A stretch of DNA of 64,000 nt from NCBI GenBank assembly GCA_029851415.1, contig CM056741.1:82655782-82719781 (forward strand). The letters are read 5' to 3'. The stretch is from Eretmocerus hayati (lineage: Eukaryota > Arthropoda > Insecta > Hymenoptera > Aphelinidae). The notes under the pieces were generated by a model that was not told the DNA's origin, did not search any database, and was given only the letters and a program-made list of their open reading frames with translations. Position 1 is the stretch's first letter; each line of letters begins with the position of its first letter. Below are positions 10,640 through 21,895 of the stretch, piece by piece. The translations under genes and the position numbers were made by a program.

Positions 10640-12540
10640 TATCCAAGATAAGAAACTAAGTCGTTTCCATCGACCCCTAATTATGTCTGCATTCTCCAAA
10701 AAATTTAAAATGCATTTTCAATTTTTGTAATTGCACGGCTAAGAAATCACCGATAAAATCCCGTTCAGTGAAACCTGTGCAAATTTATTTCTATTCGACC
10801 AATGTCAACGTACCTGTGGGCATTCAATTCCTTTACTGTAGACCGTCAAAATCCGCTCTTTAGAGTTGCAAAACTCTGATTTGGAGCTATTTACAGGACA
10901 GTGAGATCATTTTATGATCTCGAAGGGTGATATCACAGTATACCTAACATGCCCCCATATGGTTATTCAGAAAAAGCATGCAGTATGGCTTTCTTTACCA
11001 CTCAGAACGTGTTTACTAGACTCAAATAGTTCGAGAACAGTGTTTTGGGTCAGCTAAAAGGTACAAATGTCGGTGCACTGTGATGAAAACTGACTAAAAT
11101 CTCAAAAATCACTTGAAAATGAACTCAATCAACTCTGAAACTCTCAAAAATCACGATTAGTAGAATTAAAACAGTTTGGCTTCAATGAGCCCAAATTGAA
11201 TCTGATTGAACTCATTTTAACGGTCTTGAGACGATCTTTGAAATGAGCTAAAGTACGTTGGAAAATATTCAGATGGGCCAGAATTATTGGGAAAATTGCT
11301 TAATGTGGGCAAGTTGGGTAGACTGAACTTATTTTCTGACCAAAACTCCAAACATCCATTTTCCCCTTTCTATAATTTGGAATGATGATTTCAATTTGAT
11401 AATAAAAATTTGAGATTTGTAAATGGTGCTATCCTAAAGACTACTCGCATCATGATCTAGAATACTAATATTTCCTGGAGTACACCGAAATTTTTATTTT
11501 GACTGATTCCATAAAAATTGTGAAAATGTGCGAACAAATTCAAAATAGGAATTTCTGACTGGCTTCATATAAGGTAAGTGTACCCAACTTGCCTCTGTAC
11601 CCAACTTGCCCCCATATGCCGATCTCGGGGATGGGCGATCCTTGGCCTCCCGGAAATTTTTTTTTCACGTTTGTTAAGTTGAAATATGAGAAAGTAAGTA
11701 GTTTGCGTCGACCCCGAATCATTCCTACGTTCTCCAAAAAATCTGAAGTGATTTTTCTATTTTTCGTGATTGCTTAGCTAAGAAAGCACCGAGGGAATCG
11801 CCTTCAGTAAAATCGGCGCCAGATTTTTTGAGTTCAACCAATCTCGACGTATCTTAGCGCATTCGATTCCTTGTTTCAAGACCTTTAAAACCCATTTTCC
11901 AAAATTGCAAAATTTGAATATGGAGCTGTTTTATGTGCAAAACACGGAGACGATTTGTAAACAAGGATGCCAACATCGGAGTGCACCTAACATGCCCCCA
12001 TACGTTTATCTCGAAAGGACATGCAGAACGACTTTTTTTACCACTCAGAACGTGTTTATCACGTCAAAATGAGTCAGAAATAGTGTTTTGAACCACCGAA
12101 AAGCTCCAAATGTGCGTGCACGGCGATAAAAACACTTTATCGCCGATTCCCATCATTTATTTCGGAAGAATTGCGACAGTTCGGCTCCAATTGATCCAAA
12201 TTGGACGTAGTTTAGTGCATTTTAAAGGTCTTTAAACAAGCTTCAAAATGAGCTGAAGCGCGTTGAAAATCGTTGAAGTAAACCAAAATTATAAAGAAAA
12301 AGGCTTAATGGGGGCAAGTTGGGTACACACTTTTGTGAACTCTCAAAAGTCACCTTTTGGGAGAATTCAAACAGCTCGGCTCCACTACATCCAAATTAGA
12401 CGTATCTGAGCTCATTTTAAAGGTCTTGAGACAAGCTTCAAAATGAGCTAAAGTACGTTGGAAAATATGGAGATGGGCCAAAGTTATTAAGAAAATGGCT
12501 TAATGGGGGCAAGTTGGGTACACTGACCTTATTAATCAAA
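10640..12540. repeat. Diverged tandem duplication, unit about 1 kb
   Basis: The blocks at about 10660-11340 and 11690-12540 match in order. Shared landmarks are 'ttctccaaaaaat', 'cctaacatgcccccata' (10945 and 11985), 'accactcagaacgtgttta', and 'gggcaagttgggta' near each end. Divergence is considerable. There is no credible coding frame. Confidence 0.75.
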
Positions 12541-14959
12541 AAGGTAATAGTCATATTTGGAGGTCCCAAGCTCTATGGTTGACGAGAAGGTTGAAGTGAA
12601 GATTCAGAAAAAATGCCCAGGAATAATGAAAGAACACATTGCCATATTTTGAGCTTGCAAACCAGCTCAAAAAGAGAGGAGAGATGGATGGGTGAGTGAC
12701 AAGAATCTAATTAATGGAATCTCAAAAAATGCACTTTCTCATAAGTGAGTGAAGCTGCTATTGATATATCAGTGAGAAATGGAAATATCATCAGAATTGG
12801 TACATGGTTACATCTAGCACAATTCACTGAATTATAAACTTGTACCATGACAAACTAACAATCATGGCTTTCAGAGCAGTAAAATTTTCGATCATTATAG
12901 ATGAACTTTAGTTTGCTTTCATCTTCTGGGATTGTTGATTGGTGTATCTTTCTCGTTTGCCGAAAACTTCAGTTACCGAGCTGCTAGAATACAGTGACAT
13001 GTCAGCATTTATTATTCACGGTAATGTGATATATTACTCTGATTTTCATCAATATTTTTCCTCGAACACGCCTGATGAAAATAGTATTTTATGAGACTGT
13101 GAGTACACGGGTAGTTTTGTACAAAGGTTCCGTCGTGCTGCTATATAAGTCCTTCTTTACAAAAGTATCTACCTGCAAACAGTTTCATACGATATTTCAT
13201 CGGAAGAGAATCCAAAAGTCATGTTCAAAGTTCCGATTTTTTGGATTCTTTCGTTACATGCGGTTGTATCTTATTACTTGATTTTTGTCGAGTTGTTTCT
13301 TTCTCTTGGAAAATTTTCTTTTGCCATTATTGCTATATTTCACAAGTCTGTCTCGAATACTTGTGATTTGTTACTGTTAAAATTCATGGTGTATGATCTG
13401 TATCACGTGAGAGCAACCTGCGAGCAACTTCACAGAGACATATTCAATCGACGTATCTTTCTAAATTAACAGTTTCATGTATAAATCCAACACATAATTC
13501 ACTTTCATGATATATATAATTTTTGATATGCGTGGCAAACGGCGATCATGGGCCAACTAACAAATGATTGTGTTGGACATATCGGAATCTTATTGTTGAG
13601 AACCTCGCGCTTATGCTGCATATCCATGAGAACATGAATTGTGTAACAGAATGGAATTTAGGTAAAAGAAGCGATCTTATCAGAAAGAATCACGGGCGAT
13701 TAAATAAGCGCGTTTTTACCAATCTGCTGGAAAATGATATCTAATTTCGTGGCCTACATTGCGGCATGGCAATTCCATCATCAAGTTAGTGTGCTAGAAA
13801 CGATCTCGTAAACACTATTGAGAGTATTCAAATGGGAGACGCAATCTATTCAACACCAAGACTTCATGAAGTCACGTGTTTTCAAACAAAATTTTCTCTA
13901 CATTGCAAATTTCTTATGAAAAAGAGAACACATCACCTGTTTAATTGGATGGCTCGATATCACAATTTCTTATTGCCGATGGATGACTCAAGAAGAAAAC
14001 ACAAAACGATGAGTAGAAGAAGAAAGAATCGAATTACAGACGTCCTTTTTGAGTTCACTAGAAGAAATTATTATTTCTAATGAATTTTAGTGGTCTTATT
14101 TTTCGATGAAGAAATTCATGAATTGTCACGTAATTTTTTCATGGACCACTAAATACTCTAGACTAACCTGAAAGCATATACTGTATGAAATTCTCAAATA
14201 CCTTAGATATTCAAAAACCTTTTCATTCAAAATTCATTGAAAAAATATTCTGCAAATATTTTGATATGGAACTCGTCATGTATCAAAATCACAATTAATT
14301 TGACATGGGGGACTTTTGTGTGTAACCTGGAAAACCAATGGAAAATTGATATAACCATAGGAAAAATGTATGTTCTATGAATCATAAATATTTAATACTC
14401 ACCATTCAATCAAATATCTCGATAATTTCGATCATGGAAGAAGAAGATATTATAAAAATCCACAGAACGTGTGACACGAAACGTAATATATTGATATCAA
14501 AACATTCTGTTAATAAACAAATAGCAGACTGTTGTCGTGTCAACAAAACATAAGAACAACAGCGCCATCTAGGGTAATCAATATATTGATTTGTGGGTTT
14601 GAAAGAAATTAATAACATCAAAGACTGGTATTCATCGTCGGAAGTAAAGTTAACTAAGTATGAATTTGATATAGTCAAAAAGTTCGTGAGTATGAATATA
14701 TGTATGGAAAATAAACTTTACTCCCGACTATGAGTGCTAGTAAAATATATACGAATAGAATATTAAAATAAAATATCTTAATGGGTTGAGAATTCGAAGT
14801 GAATGTTTTTCCGAAATTATTTCCTAGCCACAAATTTTGAGGGTAATTTAACAATCCAAATGTAGGAGCTAAGCGTACACAGAAAAAGTGGTCTTTGGGT
14901 GATGATAGGAATGAGAATTGATGCTGAATAGAATTATATTCTATGAGTTTCCCTGCGAG
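12541..14959. other. AT-rich intergenic DNA without recognisable features
   Basis: Several short ORFs occur (13075-13281, 13221-13469, 13832-14080 plus; 14406-14678 minus) but none shows family motifs, splice logic or a repeat elsewhere in the window. I see nothing else supportable. Confidence 0.5.
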
Positions 14960-15171
14960 AATCTGTAACGAAATACATTTAATGAATGAATTTATCGTTC
15001 TTTCGAGCCACTTATAATCGTCGCGCTCAGGCGACGATCACAGTTTGACAAATGTCAAACTGCGACCTTCGAGGCTCCACTTTTATAGTGGCTGCATCAC
15101 GAAGGGATTTTTTATTTTTTTGGATTTTTCAATTTTTTATTGAAAGATTGGCCAAGAGATGAAAAAATTCT

Positions 15172-15245
15172 TCCTCGGGCGGGACTTGAACCTCGCAATC
15201 TCCGGTACTCCGGACCGGCGCCTTAACCAATTAGACCACCGAGGC
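15172..15245 (-). tRNA. tRNA-like gene, array copy 1 (minus)
   Basis: A 74-nt cloverleaf: acceptor stem CCTCGG/CCGAGG (first pair G-A mismatched), D arm, anticodon stem CCGGT/ACCGG with loop CCGGAGT, variable loop AGATT, and T arm with TTCAAGT loop and one bulged A. The D-to-T body resembles animal tRNA-Arg, but the loop would give anticodon GGA and lacks U33. A T6 tract follows. Possibly a tRNA-derived pseudogene or promoter module. Confidence 0.65.
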
Positions 15246-15599
15246 GATTGCGTATTCACTCGCTCGGGGAAGCCTTCTCTCATCTCTTGTGCCAATCTTT
15301 CGATGCGGTCAATCAAGGAACCATGACCATTCAAATATGCAACTTATACCGATAAGGTAGATCTCATCGATATTTCGACTCTATCGCTCGATTTGATGAA
15401 ATACATTTAATGAATGAATTTATCGTTCTTTCGAGCCACTTATAATCGTCGCGCTCAGGCGACGATCACAGTTTGACAAATGTCAAACTGCGACCTTCGA
15501 GGCTCCACTTTTATAGTGGCTGCATCACGAAGGGATTTTTTATTTTTTTGGATTTTTCAATTTTTTATTGAAAGATTGGCCAAGAGATGAAAAAATTCT

Positions 15600-15673
15600 T
15601 CCTCGGGCGGGACTTGAACCTCGCAATCTCCGGTACTCCGGACCGGCGCCTTAACCAATTAGACCACCGAGGC
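15600..15673 (-). tRNA. tRNA-like gene, array copy 2 (minus)
   Basis: Same sequence as copy 1, exactly 428 bp further on, with the same T6 terminator and the same non-canonical anticodon loop. Confidence 0.65.
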
Positions 15674-16027
15674 GATTGCGTATTCACTCGCTCGGGGAAG
15701 CCTTCTCTCATCTCTTGTGCCAATCTTTCGATGCGGTCAATCAAGGAACCATGACCATTCAAATATGCAACTTATACCGATAAGGTAGATCTCATCGATA
15801 TTTCGACTCTATCGCTCGATTTGATGAAATACATTTAATGAATGAATTTATCGTTCTTTCGAGCCACTTATAATCGTCGCGCTCAGGCGACGATCACAGT
15901 TTGACAAATGTCAAACTGCGACCTTCGAGGCTCCACTTTTATAGTGGCTGCATCACGAAGGGATTTTTTATTTTTTTGGATTTTTCAATTTTTTATTGAA
16001 AGATTGGCCAAGAGATGAAAAAATTCT

Positions 16028-16101
16028 TCCTCGGGCGGGACTTGAACCTCGCAATCTCCGGTACTCCGGACCGGCGCCTTAACCAATTAGACCACCGAGG
16101 C
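16028..16101 (-). tRNA. tRNA-like gene, array copy 3 (minus)
   Basis: Same sequence again, 428 bp from copy 2. It is the last full minus-oriented unit before the inversion point at about 16425. Confidence 0.65.
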
Positions 16102-16656
16102 GATTGCGTATTCACTCGCTCGGGGAAGCCTTCTCTCATCTCTTGTGCCAATCTTTCGATGCGGTCAATCAAGGAACCATGACCATTCAAATATGCAACT
16201 TATACCGATAAGGTAGATCTCATCGATATTTCGACTCTATCGCTCGATTTGATGAAATACATTTAATGAATGAATTTATCGTTCTTTCGAGCCACTTATA
16301 ATCGTCGCGCTCAGGCGACGATCACAGTTTGACAAATGTCAAACTGCGACCTTCGAGGCTCCACTTTTATAGTGGCTGCATCACGAAGGGATTTTTTATT
16401 TTTTTGGATTTTTCAATTTTTTATTCGTCGCCTCGATCGTCGCCTGAGCGCGACGATTATAAGTGGCTCGAAAGAACGATAAATTCATTCATTAAATGTA
16501 TTTCATCAAATCGAGCGATAGAGTCGAAATATCGATGAGATCTACCTTATCGGTATAAGTTGCATATTTGAATGGTCATGGTTCCTTGATTGACCGCATC
16601 GAAAGATTGGCACAAGAGATGAGAGAAGGCTTCCCCGAGCGAGTGAATACGCAATC

Positions 16657-16730
16657 GCCTCGGTGGTCTAATTGGTTAAGGCGCCGGTCCGGAGTACCGG
16701 AGATTGCGAGGTTCAAGTCCCGCCCGAGGA
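16657..16730 (+). tRNA. tRNA-like gene, array copy 4 (plus)
   Basis: First plus-oriented copy after the inversion. Box A lies in the D arm (GTGGTCTAATTGG) and box B is GGTTCAAGTCC. The terminator aattttttc follows the 3' end by a few bases. Confidence 0.65.
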
Positions 16731-17084
16731 AGAATTTTTTCATCTCTTGGCCAATCTTTCAATAAAAAATTGAAAAATCCAAAAAAATAAAAAATCCCTT
16801 CGTGATGCAGCCACTATAAAAGTGGAGCCTCGAAGGTCGCAGTTTGACATTTGTCAAACTGTGATCGTCGCCTGAGCGCGACGATTATAAGTGGCTCGAA
16901 AGAACGATAAATTCATTCATTAAATGTATTTCATCAAATCGAGCGATAGAGTCGAAATATCGATGAGATCTACCTTATCGGTATAAGTTGCATATTTGAA
17001 TGGTCATGGTTCCTTGATTGACCGCATCGAAAGATTGGCACAAGAGATGAGAGAAGGCTTCCCCGAGCGAGTGAATACGCAATC

Positions 17085-17158
17085 GCCTCGGTGGTCTAAT
17101 TGGTTAAGGCGCCGGTCCGGAGTACCGGAGATTGCGAGGTTCAAGTCCCGCCCGAGGA
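17085..17158 (+). tRNA. tRNA-like gene, array copy 5 (plus)
   Basis: Identical to copy 4 as far as I can read, offset by 428 bp. Confidence 0.65.
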
Positions 17159-17512
17159 AGAATTTTTTCATCTCTTGGCCAATCTTTCAATAAAAAATTG
17201 AAAAATCCAAAAAAATAAAAAATCCCTTCGTGATGCAGCCACTATAAAAGTGGAGCCTCGAAGGTCGCAGTTTGACATTTGTCAAACTGTGATCGTCGCC
17301 TGAGCGCGACGATTATAAGTGGCTCGAAAGAACGATAAATTCATTCATTAAATGTATTTCATCAAATCGAGCGATAGAGTCGAAATATCGATGAGATCTA
17401 CCTTATCGGTATAAGTTGCATATTTGAATGGTCATGGTTCCTTGATTGACCGCATCGAAAGATTGGCACAAGAGATGAGAGAAGGCTTCCCCGAGCGAGT
17501 GAATACGCAATC

Positions 17513-17586
17513 GCCTCGGTGGTCTAATTGGTTAAGGCGCCGGTCCGGAGTACCGGAGATTGCGAGGTTCAAGTCCCGCCCGAGGA
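17513..17586 (+). tRNA. tRNA-like gene, array copy 6 (plus)
   Basis: Identical to copy 4 as far as I can read, offset by 856 bp. Confidence 0.65.
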
Positions 17587-17940
17587 AGAATTTTTTCATC
17601 TCTTGGCCAATCTTTCAATAAAAAATTGAAAAATCCAAAAAAATAAAAAATCCCTTCGTGATGCAGCCACTATAAAAGTGGAGCCTCGAAGGTCGCAGTT
17701 TGACATTTGTCAAACTGTGATCGTCGCCTGAGCGCGACGATTATAAGTGGCTCGAAAGAACGATAAATTCATTCATTAAATGTATTTCATCAAATCGAGC
17801 GATAGAGTCGAAATATCGATGAGATCTACCTTATCGGTATAAGTTGCATATTTGAATGGTCATGGTTCCTTGATTGACCGCATCGAAAGATTGGCACAAG
17901 AGATGAGAGAAGGCTTCCCCGAGCGAGTGAATACGCAATC

Positions 17941-18014
17941 GCCTCGGTGGTCTAATTGGTTAAGGCGCCGGTCCGGAGTACCGGAGATTGCGAGGTTCAA
18001 GTCCCGCCCGAGGA
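17941..18014 (+). tRNA. tRNA-like gene, array copy 7 (plus)
   Basis: Identical to copy 4 as far as I can read, offset by 1284 bp. Confidence 0.65.
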
Positions 18015-18368
18015 AGAATTTTTTCATCTCTTGGCCAATCTTTCAATAAAAAATTGAAAAATCCAAAAAAATAAAAAATCCCTTCGTGATGCAGCCACTA
18101 TAAAAGTGGAGCCTCGAAGGTCGCAGTTTGACATTTGTCAAACTGTGATCGTCGCCTGAGCGCGACGATTATAAGTGGCTCGAAAGAACGATAAATTCAT
18201 TCATTAAATGTATTTCATCAAATCGAGCGATAGAGTCGAAATATCGATGAGATCTACCTTATCGGTATAAGTTGCATATTTGAATGGTCATGGTTCCTTG
18301 ATTGACCGCATCGAAAGATTGGCACAAGAGATGAGAGAAGGCTTCCCCGAGCGAGTGAATACGCAATC

Positions 18369-18442
18369 GCCTCGGTGGTCTAATTGGTTAAGGCGCCGGT
18401 CCGGAGTACCGGAGATTGCGAGGTTCAAGTCCCGCCCGAGGA
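18369..18442 (+). tRNA. tRNA-like gene, array copy 8 (plus)
   Basis: Last copy; the array ends with a partial unit at 18704, directly before the right flanking direct repeat. Confidence 0.65.
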
Positions 18443-18715
18443 AGAATTTTTTCATCTCTTGGCCAATCTTTCAATAAAAAATTGAAAAATCCAAAAAAAT
18501 AAAAAATCCCTTCGTGATGCAGCCACTATAAAAGTGGAGCCTCGAAGGTCGCAGTTTGACATTTGTCAAACTGTGATCGTCGCCTGAGCGCGACGATTAT
18601 AAGTGGCTCGAAAGAACGATAAATTCATTCATTAAATGTATTTCATCAAATCGAGCGATAGAGTCGAAATATCGATGAGATCTACCTTATCGGTATAAGT
18701 TGCAAATCTGTAACG

Positions 18716-19075
18716 AATTTTACTGAGGGACCTCACGCTCGGAAAGTTCGGAATAATTGAAAATAAGGCGGTACGGAATTGGCATTTTGAATCTTTTTGC
18801 GATGGTAGTCTTTTCGGTTAACCCTGGACCACAGAACTAATCATTGCAACATAAAGAGCACAAAAAATACATGAGTAATGACTTTTGTAATTGTTTGCTC
18901 AAGATTTTTAAGGTTGCGTAAACGCTGGCACACGTTATTTGAAAATTTCCACGGAGGTGATTATGTAAATTGGAATTGGGGGGGTTGGCGAGCGTAGCGA
19001 GCAGGGGGGTACCCCCTAGTGTATATATATATATATATATATATATCTCCCAATATAATATAGTTCTAGGGTTTT
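18716..19075. other. Spacer with a GCGAGC motif and a (TA)n run
   Basis: At 18976-19020 the sequence 'ggttggcgagcgtagcgagc' leads into a G-run and C-run palindrome (ggggggtacccccta), followed by (TA)n at about 19022-19046. The same composite recurs in the same orientation at 47697-47790. The rest of the stretch shows nothing. Confidence 0.7.
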
Positions 19076-20510
19076 TTGGCGCACCCTCGCGCACCTCCAC
19101 CGCACCCAATGCGCACCTCACCCGCACCACGCCGCACCCACCCGCACCCTCATCCACACCCACTGCACACCCCCTGCGCACCCACTCCGCACCTCTTCCG
19201 CAACCATGCGCACCACGCGCACCCACCCGCACTCACCCCGTACCCGATCCGAACATCGCCGCACCCCGAACGCACCCAACCGCACCCCTTCTGCATTTGG
19301 AAAACCGGACCCTCCCCCCGCATCATCCGCACCCCACCCGCACCATGCGCACCCCTGTGCACCCCACCACCACACCTTTCCTTTGTAATATTTTATATAT
19401 GATCGGCACCCCACACACACCCGCACCCCTCCCGTACCTCTCCGCACCTCTCCGCACCCACGCCGCACCCCAAGCCGCATCTCCCCCGCACCACAAGCCG
19501 CACCCTAGCCGCACCTCAGCCGCAGCCTGAGCCACACCCCTCCGCACCCTCGGCCGAACCCCAGCCGCACCCCGAAGCAGCACCTCCCCCGCACCCCAAG
19601 CCGCACGCCGGCCCCCCCTCAGTCGCGCCCCTCCGCACCCTCGGCCGCACACCAAGCCGCGGCTCCCCCGCACCCCAAGCCGCGACCCAGCCGCACCCCA
19701 AGCCCCATCTCCCCCGCACCCCAAGCCGCAACCCAGCCGCACCTCAGCCGCACCCTAAGCCGCACCCAAGCCGCACCCCAGCCGCACCCTAAGCCGCATC
19801 CCCCCGCAACCTCGGCCGCACCCCAGCCACTTCCCAAGCCGCACCTCCCCCGCACCCCAAGCCGCACCCCAGCCGGACCCTAAGCCGCCCCCACCCCACC
19901 CTCGTCGGCACCCCAAGCCGCATCCCTCCGCACCCCAAGCCGCACCTCCCCCGAACCCAAGCCGCACATCCGCCGCACCCTAAGCCGCACCCCTCACGCT
20001 CGGCCGCACCCCAAGCCGCACCTCGCCTGCACCCCAACCCACATCCCTGCCGCACCCTCAGCTGCATCCCTCCGCAACCTCGGCCACACCCCAGCAGCAC
20101 CTCCCCGGTACCCCTCCGCACCCTCGGCCGCACATCCCCCGCACCCCAAGCCGCACCCCAGCCGCACCTCAGCCACACCCTCCCCGCCCTCGGCCGCAAC
20201 CCAACCCGCACCCCAAGCCGTACCTCCCCCGCACTCCTCCGCACCCCCCGCCTCACCCTAGCCACACCCATCCGCGACCCAAGCCGCACCTCCCCCGCAC
20301 CCCAAGCCGGACCTCAGCCGCACCCCTCCGCACGCTCAGCCGCACCCCAAGCCATACCTCCCTCGCACCCCTCCGCACCCCAAGCCGCACCAATCCGCAC
20401 CCTCCGCCGCACCTATCCACCCCCCTCCCCGCCGCAACCCAGCCTCACCCCGAGCCGGACCTCCCCCGTACCCCGAGCTGCACCCCAGCCGCACCCCAAG
20501 CCACATCACA
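19076..20510. repeat. C-rich minisatellite block 1 (CCGCACCCC family)
   Basis: About 1.4 kb built from variable 10-13-bp units such as ccgcaccccaag and ccgcacctccc. The plus strand has almost no G beyond the CG steps, so strand asymmetry is extreme and the minus strand has high G-quadruplex potential. The long open frames across the block, on both strands, are repeat products with Arg/Gly/Cys or Pro/His/Thr composition. Confidence 0.9.
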
Positions 20511-21895
20511 GCCCCAGGTCATCTCTCATGAGAATTTCATAGAAATTTCATTTCCTCAAAATGCTTGGAAGATAAGCACATCAATCATTGTTCAGTCAAA
20601 ACTAACCTCAGAAATAGTGTTCGACTCAATAATCCAATTCGAAGAATTGCATATGTAAGTGGATTCCCATACCACCTTTTCATGATCGTTTTCTATGTCT
20701 CATAATTTCATCTAAATATTACATTATTGTCAGATCTATATATCATAGAAAATTTTTTTGGAATTTCAAAGTTCCAAGAAGTATCACTACTAAACTTTCT
20801 ATATTGTTTAACCAAAAATGATCATGTATTGAGGCACCACTCTTGGCACGTTTCCTTTTTTAACTAATTCACTCTCGCAGAGTCGAGTATTACCAAATTG
20901 AATTCAAAAAATTTGAGGGAAGATCGCCAGTAGCCCTCTGAAACCCTCTAAAAAATAAGATTCATCTAGAACATTCGTGTTTTTGAACAAAACTGTCTAT
21001 TTATTCATGGAAGAAATAATGTTATTCTATGTACATTTCAACAATACTTCCCCGGAAACGTCCATAATACAAAAACGTCCATTGCTCATTTTCATTATAA
21101 CCCTGTGGAATGTCCGAAAGTTTCTCATATTCATTATATATTTCATCACATATTTCATAAACATATTCATCAAATTATCACCTCAACTACGAATGTTCCA
21201 TTTCCTAATATGAGTTCTTCAACGTCCATTTTTTCATCGTCTAAAATTTTGATATCCTCAATTTTATTCACTTCCAGAATGTGAGTTGCTCCCATCAAAT
21301 GAAACCAAATAAATTCCGAAACTAATCTATTCAAACTCTTTTTGTTTTCAACACTCACCATTCTCGCGTAAATCACAAACAATTTCTACCTTAAACCCAC
21401 GGTCAAAATTCAAACGCTCATCATCTTTTTTAGGCAGAAGAATGTCTAATTTGGGTATCCCATGCGTCAAGACCCCAATCCACTCTTTCATACTCTGTTC
21501 CAATTTTTCCACAAACTCTGTCCTAAGATTATCTTGAATTTCTGTGGGGATATTTGAGAACACGAATACATCATTATTCCACTATGATACCATTTCCCAA
21601 CTCACTTATTGATCCTCTCTCTTGAGGAATATTTCCGAATTAAATTTCGACAGGTTTCTTGTTTTTCGAACGTTCAAATTCTCCTAATAGAGATAACTTC
21701 GAGAAATTCTGTAACTTGAACTCGTAGGATACATTTGCTTTCGGATAGCCCTTCCTCCGTTGCATACATACATTTTCCAACATCATTTTTCATGAATTTC
21801 ACAATCATCAGATGTAGTTCGAAACGAAACATAAAACAAATACTTACCTGAAGCAGTTTGACCAAATTCCGGAAGCTGGTGAAACTGCAACTGAA
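20511..21895 (-). pseudogene. Partial duplicate of the Helitron B RPA-like gene
   Basis: This segment repeats 23335-24430 of Helitron B: it contains the end of exon 2 (near 21870-21890), exon 3 with an in-frame TAA (near 21640), exon 4 (about 21542-21360) and exon 5 (to 21170). It is cut off inside exon 2 by the second minisatellite block. It keeps about 330 bp near 20562-20888 that the other copy lacks. With the preceding minisatellite it forms one unit of a tandem duplication of about 2.8 kb. No upstream exons exist, so it is not a functional gene. Confidence 0.75.

Larger units (their letters stand above)
14971..18704. mobile_element. Inverted tandem array of 428-bp tRNA-bearing repeats, inserted as a unit
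   Basis: The left arm (14971-16424) has minus-oriented units and the right arm (16435-18704) plus-oriented units of a 428-bp repeat; each full unit carries one tRNA-like gene, 3 minus and 5 plus. The junction at about 16425-16434 is a short filler, cgtcgcctcg. Units look virtually identical in both arms. The array is flanked by a direct repeat, AATCTGTAACG, at 14960-14970 and 18705-18715, which reads as a target-site duplication. Each unit also contains the palindromes TTTGACAnnTGTCAAA-like and ATCGTCGCctgaGCGCGACGAT-like. An RNA-polymerase-III promoter (A and B boxes) and a T6 terminator accompany each tRNA. This could be an unusual SINE-like or satellite-forming element; an assembly artefact of an inverted array must be excluded. 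Confidence 0.75.

Noticed and set aside
13221..13469. 82-residue hydrophobic ORF as a membrane protein
   Set aside because: AT-rich DNA readily gives Phe/Leu/Ile-rich frames; no homologue, promoter or splice evidence.
15137..18477. Eight identical 65-residue ORFs in the tRNA array
   Set aside because: Each simply reads through the tRNA-like gene and its flanks; a tRNA fold and Pol III signals explain the conservation better.
14971..18704. Possible CRISPR array
   Set aside because: Units are 428 bp, identical throughout and inverted in the middle; there are no short repeats with unique spacers.
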